Assembly: GCA_964433225.1 (NCBI GenBank)
Contig: CAYSQA010000014.1
Location: forward strand, 1-17,992
Reading direction: 5' to 3'
Source: CG2-30-36-39 sp964433225
GTDB lineage: Bacteria > Patescibacteriota > Microgenomatia > UBA1400 > PJMF01
Length of the DNA: 17,992 nt
Part shown: piece by piece, positions 1 through 4,983 of the stretch
Position numbering within the stretch: the first letter of the stretch is position 1
How the letters are laid out: every line of letters begins with the position of its first letter
Notes under the pieces: model-generated
What the model saw: only the letters and a program-made list of their open reading frames with translations
Told to the model about the DNA's origin: nothing
The model's database searches: none
Program-made: the position numbers and the translations under genes

Positions 1-995
1 AATATTTTTTTGTTTTTTTTCTTAAAAAATCTTAATGACCAGGCAATTGCTAGTAAAAACATTAAAGGAATAATATTTAAACTTCTGAAGTGAAAAATTT
101 TAAAGATTTGTAAAACAGATACTAAAAGAGTGCTTGAATAAAGAAAACAAGTGCTGATAAAAATTATTTCTGTGATTAAGTCAGTTTTCTCTTTTTTAAA
201 AAAAGTTATCACTCCGTGGCTTAATAAGATGATGAAAAAGATACTCAGCCAAGTAAAAGCATGAGTACCCAAAAAATAAGGCAAGTGAAAAAGAGGATCG
301 TAATATTTGACTGCCCAGCCGATACCTTCTTCTCCAGAAAAGATTAAACCAGGATTAAAACCTAGCCAAGTTAAGAAAATTAAAAACGAGCTTAAGTTGA
401 TTTTGCTGGTTGTTGATACTTTTTTCTCTTTGAATAATTCACTGATAATTCTAAAAAAAGTAAAACTCGCTCCATACCAGAAAAAAGCATAGTCAAAAAA
501 ATAACCAAGGGTGTTGATGAACAGAAGAGGTATATTTTTATTTTGTTTTTGTAATAGTAAAGAGGCTAATATCAAGGTCAAACTAGGAGTGTACATTCTA
601 AGTTGCCAGTCAAAAACCAAGAAGTAACCTGAGAAAACATAAAGAAAAGTTATTATTTTTTGTAAATCATGATTATTTTCAAATATTTTTTTGATTAATT
701 TAAGATTAATTAAAAAAGCACCAAAACTGGACAATCTTAGCCAGAATAAATGATCACTAATTAGGCCCCAAACTTTAATAAATAAGTAATAGCCAGGCGG
801 GTGAACTGGATCTACAGAGTTATTAATGATTCCTAACCAAGCTTGTTCTGTTGCCCAAATAGAGTAAGCTTCGTCTCCCCAGAGTGGTAGTTTATAAATT
901 AGGAATAATCTAGTTAGTACTCCGAAAATAATTAACCAGGAAAAAACTGAATTTATACTGAATGTCTCCAGCAACTTATTTTTTATTTTTTTCAC
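1..995 (-). CDS. GT-C superfamily membrane glycosyltransferase (PMT/ArnT-like), partial at left edge
   Basis: An open frame of 331 codons with no stop before the window edge, so the C-terminus is missing. It is rich in Phe, Leu, Ile and Trp, with many predicted membrane helices (first at residues 17-34). After the first helix comes LWGDEAYS with an Asp-Glu pair at residues 41-42, then HPPGYY at 65-70. An acidic pair in the first extracytoplasmic loop followed by HPxxYY is typical of the PMT/ArnT/GT39-GT83 group, which moves a sugar from a polyprenyl-phosphate donor to a lipid or protein acceptor on the outer face of the membrane. The start is taken as GTG at 995 because two in-frame stops lie immediately upstream; TTG seven codons in is an alternative. 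Donor and acceptor cannot be told. The neighbour is a divergent tRNA gene, so the context says little. Confidence 0.75.
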   Translation of the reverse strand, partial: MKKIKNKLLETFSINSVFSWLIIFGVLTRLFLIYKLPLWGDEAYSIWATEQAWLGIINNSVDPVHPPGYYLFIKVWGLISDHLFWLRLSSFGAFLINLKLIKKIFENNHDLQKIITFLYVFSGYFLVFDWQLRMYTPSLTLILASLLLQKQNKNIPLLFINTLGYFFDYAFFWYGASFTFFRIISELFKEKKVSTTSKINLSSFLIFLTWLGFNPGLIFSGEEGIGWAVKYYDPLFHLPYFLGTHAFTWLSIFFIILLSHGVITFFKKEKTDLITEIIFISTCFLYSSTLLVSVLQIFKIFHFRSLNIIPLMFLLAIAWSLRFFKKKNKKI

Positions 996-1024
996 CTACT
1001 AATCTAATAACAATTTCATCTATT

Positions 1025-1053
1025 TTGCAATTAAGTCAATCTTGATTTATAAT
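1025..1053 (+). promoter_or_regulatory. sigma70-type promoter of the tRNA-Met gene
   Basis: TTGCAA at 1025-1030, a 17-base spacer, and a perfect TATAAT at 1048-1053. The expected transcription start is near 1060, eight bases before the tRNA. TTGCAA is its own reverse complement. On the minus strand it lies 17 bases from a weak TTAGAT (1007-1002), which ends six bases before the GTG of the divergent glycosyltransferase, so the hexamer may serve both genes. Confidence 0.7.
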
Positions 1054-1067
1054 GTCAGTCTTATCAT

Positions 1068-1136
1068 CGCGGGATAGTGTACGGTGCACGTGAGGCTCAT
1101 AATCTTACAGGCTAGGTTCGACTCCTAGTCCCGCAA
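1068..1136 (+). tRNA. tRNA-Met (anticodon CAT), probably initiator, with shortened D-arm
   Basis: Cloverleaf: acceptor 1068-1074 with 1129-1135, D-stem GTGT/GCAC around a five-base loop ACGGT, anticodon stem 1091-1095/1103-1107 with loop CTCATAA (CAT at 1098-1100), four-base variable region, T-arm CTAGG-TTCGACT-CCTAG, discriminator A1136. The first acceptor position is a C opposite A rather than a pair, the hallmark of bacterial initiator tRNA. Against that, the three G:C pairs usual in an initiator anticodon stem are absent (A-T, G-C, G-T here) and the D-stem has T11-A24. CCA is not encoded (CAA follows). The D-loop is unusually short. An intact promoter upstream and a terminator downstream argue that it is expressed. 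Elongator Met or Ile(CAT) is possible. Confidence 0.8.
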
Positions 1137-1138
1137 CA
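1124..1138 (+). repeat. 15-bp direct repeat, copy 1 (tRNA-Met 3' end)
   Basis: The sequence CCTAGTCCCGCAACA covers the 3' strand of the T-stem, the 3' acceptor strand, the discriminator and the next two bases of the tRNA. An identical copy lies 175 bases downstream at 1299-1313. Confidence 0.95.
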
Positions 1139-1148
1139 ATAATAAAAT

Positions 1149-1171
1149 AGACGGCTTAAGCCGTCTTTTTT
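1149..1171 (+). terminator. Rho-independent terminator of the tRNA-Met gene
   Basis: A perfect seven-pair stem AGACGGC/GCCGTCT (1149-1155 with 1160-1166) around the loop TTAA, continued by a run of T. It lies 13 bases after the tRNA end and closes the tRNA transcription unit. Confidence 0.9.
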
Positions 1172-1298
1172 ATTATTACTGTGATTAAATATGAGTAGTG
1201 TTTGGCGATAGCCAAATCGAATCTGACCGAGCCCTAGCAAGGATTAATATATTGTTTGACTTGAGAGGCGAGGGAATGTCCGAAGCTACGGCGGAGGA

Positions 1299-1313
1299 CC
1301 TAGTCCCGCAACA
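1299..1313 (+). repeat. 15-bp direct repeat, copy 2 (detached tRNA 3' end)
   Basis: Identical to 1124-1138 (CCTAGTCCCGCAACA), but the preceding bases do not form a T-loop or the rest of a tRNA. This pattern resembles an attachment-site duplication left by integration at a tRNA 3' end, although the intervening segment is only 160 bases. Confidence 0.9.
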
Positions 1314-1323
1314 TTTAAAACAA

Positions 1324-1347
1324 AAAAATCTCCACTTGGAGATTTTT
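1324..1347 (+). terminator. Rho-independent terminator closing the structured stretch
   Basis: Ten-pair stem AAAAATCTCC/GGAGATTTTT (1324-1333 with 1338-1347) with loop ACTT, followed by further T-rich sequence. A-rich on the left and T-rich on the right, so it could act in both directions. Confidence 0.85.
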
Positions 1348-1430
1348 CTGTTTTAATAGCTTGTGACTGATTGAGGATAGTGTTTGATTTTATCCCATGA
1401 TTGAGATTTTTTATTTAAAGAGCAACTCTT

Positions 1431-1439
1431 TGATACAAT
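1431..1439 (+). promoter_or_regulatory. Extended -10 promoter of the 1446 gene
   Basis: TG-A-TACAAT, an extended -10 element, ends at 1439, six bases before the ATG at 1446. A start about seven bases after the -10 would fall on or beside the A of the ATG, giving a leaderless message. No Shine-Dalgarno sequence is visible. Confidence 0.55.
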
Positions 1440-1445
1440 ACTAAT

Positions 1446-1667
1446 ATGTCTAAAGAAGTCATAATAACTTTAAATGAGCCAGCTAGTGAATTGAATTTAC
1501 TATTAAGTATCTTACTTGTACTTTTAAATTCTTCACCTCAAATTTTAAGTAAGGATGAAAAAGAGTTAACCATTTTGGTGGCAGATTCCACAAGTGATGA
1601 TTTTATTGAAAATGTTATTACCCAAAGTATTGGTGTTTTTGTTAAGAGTATTCAAATTAAGAGTTAA
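1446..1667 (+). CDS. Small hypothetical protein (73 aa)
   Basis: Not recognised. The acidic, probably soluble 73-residue product begins MSKEVIITLNEP. A hydrophobic stretch (residues 17-30, SELNLLLSILLVLLN roughly) is followed by a charged turn and a beta-rich second half (TILVADSTSDD, then IGVFVKSIQIKS). It ends in TAA. The extended -10 immediately upstream and the terminator at 1324-1347 mark it as the first gene of a new unit. The next gene begins 56 bases later with its own TATAAT box. Together with the two genes downstream it forms a group of small proteins of unknown role between the tRNA region and the convergent methyltransferase. Reality as a gene rests on the promoter spacing and the coherent composition, not on homology. 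Confidence 0.6.
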   Translation: MSKEVIITLNEPASELNLLLSILLVLLNSSPQILSKDEKELTILVADSTSDDFIENVITQSIGVFVKSIQIKS

Positions 1668-1708
1668 AAAGTACTTATTTGTATTACCTAAACTTTTATA
1701 TTTAGTTT

Positions 1709-1714
1709 TATAAT
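1709..1714 (+). promoter_or_regulatory. -10 element of the 1724 gene
   Basis: A perfect TATAAT ends nine bases before the ATG at 1724, so any 5' leader would be about three bases long. No convincing -35 is seen. The region is AT-rich, so chance matches are possible. Confidence 0.45.
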
Positions 1715-1723
1715 GTAGTTTAC

Positions 1724-2257
1724 ATGACTAAAGAAACGGGTGAACAAGTAAATATGGCTGAGTTAAAAACTCAGTCATCAATCCCTGAATTTGTCAAAAC
1801 TGGTCTTAAAGAACTGGCTGATCATTTTGCAGAACTTTTTGAATCAAAACAGGAAAGTAAGTTTTTATTTGGCAAAATGATTCAGGATAAAGAAGTAAAA
1901 GTAGCTTTGGTCGCTTTGACTAGATCTCTTTTAAATATTGGTATTTCAATAGTAGATGTGGTTCCAGGTGTAGGAGATGTGGTTTCTGTTGGGGCTGATG
2001 TTGCTAAGTTAACTGAATTCGACTTAACTCCTGATGTTGGAAAAGGAATCGCTTGGGGATCAGAAATTTTAGAGTTTTTTACTGGTGGAACAATGCCAAG
2101 TCATGCGATAGAAACAACCATCCAAATGTTTAAGGATGTTCCGAGAATTGTAAAAGGCTTGAAAAAAGCTGAAAAAATTTGGAATTCTCATAAAGATGTA
2201 GTTAAATCTGAACAAGTACAAAATGCGGCCTCAATGTTTTTACCAGCAACCGCTTAA
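1724..2257 (+). CDS. Hypothetical protein with central Gly/Val-rich segment (177 aa)
   Basis: Function unknown. The N-terminal third (residues 10-60) is charged and helical. Residues 64-95 form a hydrophobic stretch containing SIVDVVPGVGDVVSVGADV. Another Gly-rich stretch follows (GKGIAWGSEILEFFTGGTMP, about 106-126), then a Lys-rich helical tail. The D-x-x-P-G-x-G-D pattern recalls linker or pre-toxin segments in secreted polymorphic toxins and some membrane-active proteins, but I see no signal peptide, export motif or catalytic domain, so that resemblance is not evidence of toxicity. ATG at 1724 is preceded closely by TATAAT without a Shine-Dalgarno; a second ATG at 1754 (MAELKTQ) is a possible internal start. 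The 80-residue gene follows after eight bases, so the two are probably co-transcribed and may act together. Confidence 0.75.
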   Translation: MTKETGEQVNMAELKTQSSIPEFVKTGLKELADHFAELFESKQESKFLFGKMIQDKEVKVALVALTRSLLNIGISIVDVVPGVGDVVSVGADVAKLTEFDLTPDVGKGIAWGSEILEFFTGGTMPSHAIETTIQMFKDVPRIVKGLKKAEKIWNSHKDVVKSEQVQNAASMFLPATA

Positions 2258-2265
2258 GGACGAGT

Positions 2266-2508
2266 ATGCCGACTTTAGAAGAAAAAAAACAAGCTTTAGA
2301 AGTTTTAATCCGTCAAAGTATTTTGCTTGATGAGGCCAAAAAACCAGAATTAGTTTATAAAATTCCTCAGATGTCAGAGGAAGACATTAACAATTTAGGT
2401 CAATTCTTAGCTTTGGAAGTGAAGAATGCTGAACAGTTTTATGAGGAAAATTTACCCAAACTAGAAAAGTTTATTGCTGATTTGGATGCTACAGATGTTA
2501 ATAAATAG
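2266..2508 (+). CDS. Small acidic helical hypothetical protein (80 aa)
   Basis: Not recognised. It is highly charged, rich in Glu, Lys and Leu and devoid of Cys and Trp, so it looks like an all-helical, possibly coiled-coil, soluble protein. It starts MPTLEEKKQALEVLIRQSI and ends ADLDATDVNK. The ATG lies eight bases after the stop of the 177-residue gene, with AAGGA (2257-2261) as ribosome binding site, which makes translation as the second gene of that unit likely. It could be a partner or chaperone of the upstream Gly/Val-rich protein, but that is only inferred from adjacency. It ends 13 bases before the stop of the convergent methyltransferase, with no clear terminator between them. Confidence 0.7.
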   Translation: MPTLEEKKQALEVLIRQSILLDEAKKPELVYKIPQMSEEDINNLGQFLALEVKNAEQFYEENLPKLEKFIADLDATDVNK

Positions 2509-2521
2509 CTTACTCTGAACT

Positions 2522-3457
2522 TTACTTAATTTTTTTGAATTTAGCTACAAACATTGGATCTAAATTATCCAACTGAGGTTGAATTCTTTTCACTAGTTTT
2601 TCATCAAAACCATGGACATAGTTTTTTAAACCAGCCTGGCCAATATCTAAGGTAATTGGTTGCAGTTGAGCATCACGGTTATTTTGCAAGAAATCGCTCA
2701 CAACCTCTTCATTTTCCTCTGGAGTAACGGCACAAGTAGAATAAACCATTACTCCTTCAGGCTTAAGTGTTTGCCAAACAGCTTTGAGTAGATTTTTTTG
2801 ACGTTTGGCCAGAGTTTTAACTCTGTTTTCACTCCATTTTTTAAGTTCTTTTTCCTCGTTAAGGATGTGTTTTTCACTACTACAGGGAGCGTCAATTAAA
2901 ACTTTATCAAAGTAGTTGGGATATTTATAAAATAAAGTTTCTGCTTTTTGTCCCCACACCTCAATATGTTCTTTATGGTAATCAGCAAAAATTTGTCTCA
3001 TAGTACCTCGGCGACCACTCGATAAATCATTAGCTATTAGGTGCCCTTTTCTGTCGAGAAAATCATCAATGACCATCGCTTTGCCACCTGGGGCAGCACA
3101 GGCGTCCAAGACGAGATCTCCTGGTCCAGCTCCCAAAGCCAAAACAGGTAGCAAAGAAGCTGCATTCATCGGATAAAAAAGTTTTTCTTTAAAACCTGGT
3201 AAAATCGTTTTGACGGGAGCTTCTTTAGGCCAGATTATGGCATAGTTATACCAAGATAGAGTTTGCCAAGTTAAGCCAGCTTGCTGCCACACTTCTTTTA
3301 GTAGTTGTTCATCATTTTGGTTAAATCTTAAGATAGGTAAAGTTGGTGTTTCTAAGGCTTTTTGCCAATCAGAGAATTCTTTTTCATCCTTAAAAAATTG
3401 CTGATAATAAGTTAAAAATGCAGTTTTACCGGTTAGTTTGGGAGGTTTATTTTTCAT
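2522..3457 (-). CDS. NOL1/NOP2/Sun-family RNA m5C methyltransferase (RsmB/RsmF or NSUN type)
   Basis: A 311-residue SAM-dependent enzyme expected to make 5-methylcytosine in rRNA or tRNA. The SAM-binding loop is DACAAPGGKA (residues 118-127) and an acidic ribose contact follows at NDL (143-145). Motif IV is DAPCSS (189-194) with the product-release Cys192, and motif VI is YSTCAVTPEENE with the nucleophile Cys242. The enzyme lacks the N-terminal NusB-like domain of RsmB and the C-terminal PUA-like extension of RsmF, so it is a compact form. The segment before motif I (FYPMNAASLLPVLALG) and HxLxEE after motif IV recall, from memory, mitochondrial NSUN3/NSUN4 more than E. coli RsmB. The gene overlaps the end of the upstream FtsB-like gene by 11 bases, so the two are co-transcribed leftwards. 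The exact target base cannot be read from the sequence. Confidence 0.9.
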   Translation of the reverse strand: MKNKPPKLTGKTAFLTYYQQFFKDEKEFSDWQKALETPTLPILRFNQNDEQLLKEVWQQAGLTWQTLSWYNYAIIWPKEAPVKTILPGFKEKLFYPMNAASLLPVLALGAGPGDLVLDACAAPGGKAMVIDDFLDRKGHLIANDLSSGRRGTMRQIFADYHKEHIEVWGQKAETLFYKYPNYFDKVLIDAPCSSEKHILNEEKELKKWSENRVKTLAKRQKNLLKAVWQTLKPEGVMVYSTCAVTPEENEEVVSDFLQNNRDAQLQPITLDIGQAGLKNYVHGFDEKLVKRIQPQLDNLDPMFVAKFKKIK

Positions 3458-3806
3458 TGGTAAATAGTTTTTCCCAGGCTTCTAAGGGTGTTTCTTGGTT
3501 GGGGTTATTATTACTTGAGTAAGTATTTGTTTCCAGGGGGATTTGAAGAATGTATTCCCCAGGTTTTTGCAGTAATAATTCATCTCTAATAATTTTTTCT
3601 TTTTCAAACTCTGAGGACGCAATATTCAGAGCTTTTTCTTCATTGATAACTTGGTTATTTATATCCTGGAGCTTTTGTTCCAGTAACTCTATATTTTTTT
3701 GTGAAACGATACTCTTTGATGCTGTTTTTCTTAGAGAGATCAAGAAAAACAATGCTATAATCGTCACAATAATGATTATTAGCGGTTTTTGTAATATCTC
3801 TCTCAT
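3447..3806 (-). CDS. FtsB/DivIC-like septum formation initiator protein
   Basis: A 119-residue bitopic membrane protein: a short basic start, one transmembrane helix (residues 8-25, IIIIVTIIALFFLISL), then a coiled coil rich in Gln, Glu and Lys (about 35-75). The conserved-looking tail EKIIRDELLLQKPGEYILQI (70-89) matches the pattern after the coiled coil in DivIC/FtsB proteins, which link FtsL and FtsQ in the cell-division complex. A low-complexity Asn/Ser/Thr stretch follows. These proteins are short and diverge fast, so the call rests on architecture and the PGE tail. It is first in a leftward unit with the overlapping methyltransferase. On the minus strand a TATAAT (3841-3836) lies about 30 bases upstream of the ATG at 3806. 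Distance to other division genes is unknown. Confidence 0.65.
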   Translation of the reverse strand: MREILQKPLIIIIVTIIALFFLISLRKTASKSIVSQKNIELLEQKLQDINNQVINEEKALNIASSEFEKEKIIRDELLLQKPGEYILQIPLETNTYSSNNNPNQETPLEAWEKLFTNEK

Positions 3807-3811
3807 GATGG

Positions 3812-3841
3812 TTGCTAAAAATCCTTAAATATGATATTATA
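3812..3841. promoter_or_regulatory. Overlapping divergent promoters (recombinase rightward, ftsB-like gene leftward)
   Basis: Plus strand: TTGCTA (3812-3817), a 17-base spacer, TATTAT (3835-3840), giving a start near 3847 and a leader of about 90 bases for the recombinase. Minus strand: a perfect TATAAT at 3841-3836, though without a good -35. The two -10 boxes overlap by five bases, so polymerase could not occupy both at once. Confidence 0.5.
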
Positions 3842-3879
3842 AGACGCTAGTTATTCGAAAATTAAATAAATAGCTGCCC

Positions 3880-3921
3880 CACATCATACACTGGTGAGAA
3901 TTAAGTTTTCCACTAGATGTG
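3880..3921 (+). repeat. Imperfect inverted repeat in the recombinase leader; possible Xer recombination site or hairpin
   Basis: Inner arms CTGGTGAGAA (3891-3900) and TTTCCACTAG (3907-3916) are inverted relative to each other at 7 of 10 positions, around the six-base centre TTAAGT. An outer five-base pair CACAT/ATGTG (3880-3884 with 3917-3921) extends the symmetry. Two arms of 10-11 bases around a 6-base centre is the layout of dif sites. As RNA the same stretch can form a hairpin ending at the ribosome binding site of the recombinase. Confidence 0.4.
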
Positions 3922-3936
3922 AGGAAAGAAAAAAAT

Positions 3937-4806
3937 ATGCAACAAACAGTGTTAGTTGATGCCCATGCCAAATTTGAAAAAAGCCTTCGAGAAAAAGGTA
4001 AGGCTAATGCTACTGTGATTGCTTATAGCAAAGACATTGAGCAATTAGTTCAATTTGTAGGTGATAAAGGTAAAACTTTAGTAGCTGAAGTTACGACTGA
4101 TGATATTGATGCTTTTAAAAGTGACTTGAAACAAAAAAGATATACCAGTAAATCTGTCTCCAGAAAAATTAACTCGATTAAGTCATTTTTTCGTTATTTA
4201 ATCGGCGAAGGGATTGTTGAAGTTAATCCAGCTGGCTCAGTTTCTCATCCTAAAATTGATCAAGCTCCTCCTAGAGTTTTAACCAAGTTAGAATATCGAG
4301 CTCTTCGTGATGCTTGCCGAGGTGATATGCGTATTTTTGCGATTGTTGAACTATTACTTCAAACTGGCATGAGAATTAGTGAGTTAGCTGCTTTATCCCA
4401 AGAAGATGTAGATCTTGAAAGAGGTATTTTATTGATTAAAGCTCAAAACTCCAGAGAAGAGAGAAAAGTACCTTTGAACAAGGCTGCCAAAAAAGCCTTG
4501 ATAGATTATCTAAAAGTTCGTCCAAGAGCTAAAGAAAAAACTGTGTTTTTGACTAAAACCTGCAGACCATTTTTGGTGAGAAACATTCGTACTGCTATTG
4601 ATCGTTACTTTAGATTAGCTGGGATTAAAGATGCCAAGGTGAATGATTTACGCCATACTTTTATTGTCGAGCAATTAAAAGCTGGTACTCCTTTGGTTTA
4701 TGTTTCTCAATTAGTTGGTCACAAAAGAATCACCACTACTGAAAAATACTTAGAATTAATTGAATCTCCAGATTTGAACCCTAATGTTCAAATTGAGGAA
4801 TTGTAA
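3937..4806 (+). CDS. Xer-type tyrosine recombinase with a His-to-Asn change in the HxxR motif
   Basis: A 289-residue site-specific recombinase of XerC/XerD size. Residues 8-95 form the SAM-like core-binding domain that clamps DNA. The catalytic domain shows Arg146 (TGMRISEL), Lys168 in the beta-hairpin, NDLRH (236-240) with Arg239, His262 (LVGH) and the nucleophile Tyr271 (TTEKYLEL). The usual HxLRH begins with Asn236 here, so one of the RKHRHY residues is replaced. In most bacteria Xer proteins resolve chromosome dimers at dif; an integrase of a mobile element has the same fold. Length and a simple two-domain plan favour a chromosomal Xer. ATG at 3937 is chosen because GAGGAAAG (3921-3928) stands eight bases before it; an upstream in-frame GTG at 3919 has no such site. 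A terminator follows. Confidence 0.88.
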   Translation: MQQTVLVDAHAKFEKSLREKGKANATVIAYSKDIEQLVQFVGDKGKTLVAEVTTDDIDAFKSDLKQKRYTSKSVSRKINSIKSFFRYLIGEGIVEVNPAGSVSHPKIDQAPPRVLTKLEYRALRDACRGDMRIFAIVELLLQTGMRISELAALSQEDVDLERGILLIKAQNSREERKVPLNKAAKKALIDYLKVRPRAKEKTVFLTKTCRPFLVRNIRTAIDRYFRLAGIKDAKVNDLRHTFIVEQLKAGTPLVYVSQLVGHKRITTTEKYLELIESPDLNPNVQIEEL

Positions 4807-4861
4807 GTTATAATTAAAAAACATGTTAATTAATAATTCCAAGACTATTTTTGCTTGGTGG

Positions 4862-4891
4862 AACCTCTTTAATTAAGGGGTTTAGTTTTGG
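4862..4891 (+). terminator. Weak terminator after the recombinase gene
   Basis: Stem AACCTCTT/AAGGGGTT (4862-4869 with 4875-4882; seven Watson-Crick pairs and one T-G) around TAATT, followed by the interrupted T run TAGTTTT. It is the first of two hairpins between the recombinase and trpS. Confidence 0.5.
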
Positions 4892-4903
4892 TATTGTTAT
4901 ATG

Positions 4904-4930
4904 AAAAACCCCATTTTTTGGGGTTTTTTT
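4904..4930 (+). terminator. Rho-independent terminator between recombinase and trpS
   Basis: Stem AAAAACCCC/GGGGTTTTT (4904-4912 with 4920-4928) around an A/T loop, ending in a run of seven T (4924-4930). It separates the recombinase unit from trpS. The 177-base gap also contains a CCAAG/CTTGG hairpin, but no further elements that I can support. Confidence 0.85.
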
Positions 4931-4964
4931 AGTAATATCCCCCTGAAAAAGTTAGAGATTAATT

Positions 4965-4975
4965 TATAATAAGGA
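4965..4975 (+). promoter_or_regulatory. TATAAT box and AAGGA ribosome binding site of trpS
   Basis: TATAAT (4965-4970) is followed directly by AAGGA (4971-4975), eight bases before the ATG at 4984. A start seven bases after this -10 would remove the AAGGA from the message. Either the real promoter lies further upstream, or trpS is also read from a very short leader. Confidence 0.4.
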
Positions 4976-4983
4976 AAATATTT

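Larger units (their letters stand above)
1181..1347 (+). ncRNA. Gene-free structured stretch downstream of tRNA-Met; candidate small RNA or mobile-element remnant
   Basis: No plausible protein gene lies between 1141 and 1445. After the tRNA terminator there is a weak promoter-like TG-A-TTAAAT (1182-1190). A perfect six-pair hairpin with loop GATA follows at 1201-1216, then TCCG/CGGA (1279-1282 with 1292-1295) and GGAC-CTA-GTCC at 1296-1306. The copy of the tRNA 3' end comes next, and a strong terminator at 1324-1347 closes the stretch. The 1195-1313 part is visibly richer in G and C than its surroundings. A terminator that no coding gene needs suggests that the stretch is transcribed. I do not recognise an RNA family: RNase P, tmRNA and SRP signatures were looked for and not found. 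Confidence 0.35.

Noticed and set aside
1264..1296. RNase P RNA, from the GAGGGAATGTCCG segment resembling the conserved GAGGAAAGTCCG
   Set aside because: The match is partial, the second conserved region is not found, and only about 150 bases are available between two terminators, less than half the size of RNase P RNA.
1068..1313. A group I intron inside the tRNA, explaining the repeated 3' end
   Set aside because: The first tRNA copy is complete and folds without interruption, and its own terminator precedes the repeat. No intron core helices could be recognised.
3550..3828. A 92-codon plus-strand frame opposite the FtsB-like gene
   Set aside because: It is the complement of a better-supported gene with a transmembrane helix, coiled coil and overlap with the methyltransferase. 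It has no ribosome binding site and an unlikely Phe/Ser-rich composition.
3937..4806. The recombinase as integrase of an element inserted at tRNA-Met
   Set aside because: It lies 2.6 kb beyond the second tRNA-tail copy, past core genes for rRNA methylation and division. Its size and domains fit a chromosomal Xer. No third copy of the 15-base repeat was found near it.
4841..4895. A T-box riboswitch in front of trpS, suggested by GGTGGAACC followed by a terminator-like hairpin
   Set aside because: Only about 40 bases lie between the recombinase stop and this motif, too few for stem I with a specifier loop. The T-box core sequence is incomplete, and the UGGA here would not fit the G discriminator of tRNA-Trp.
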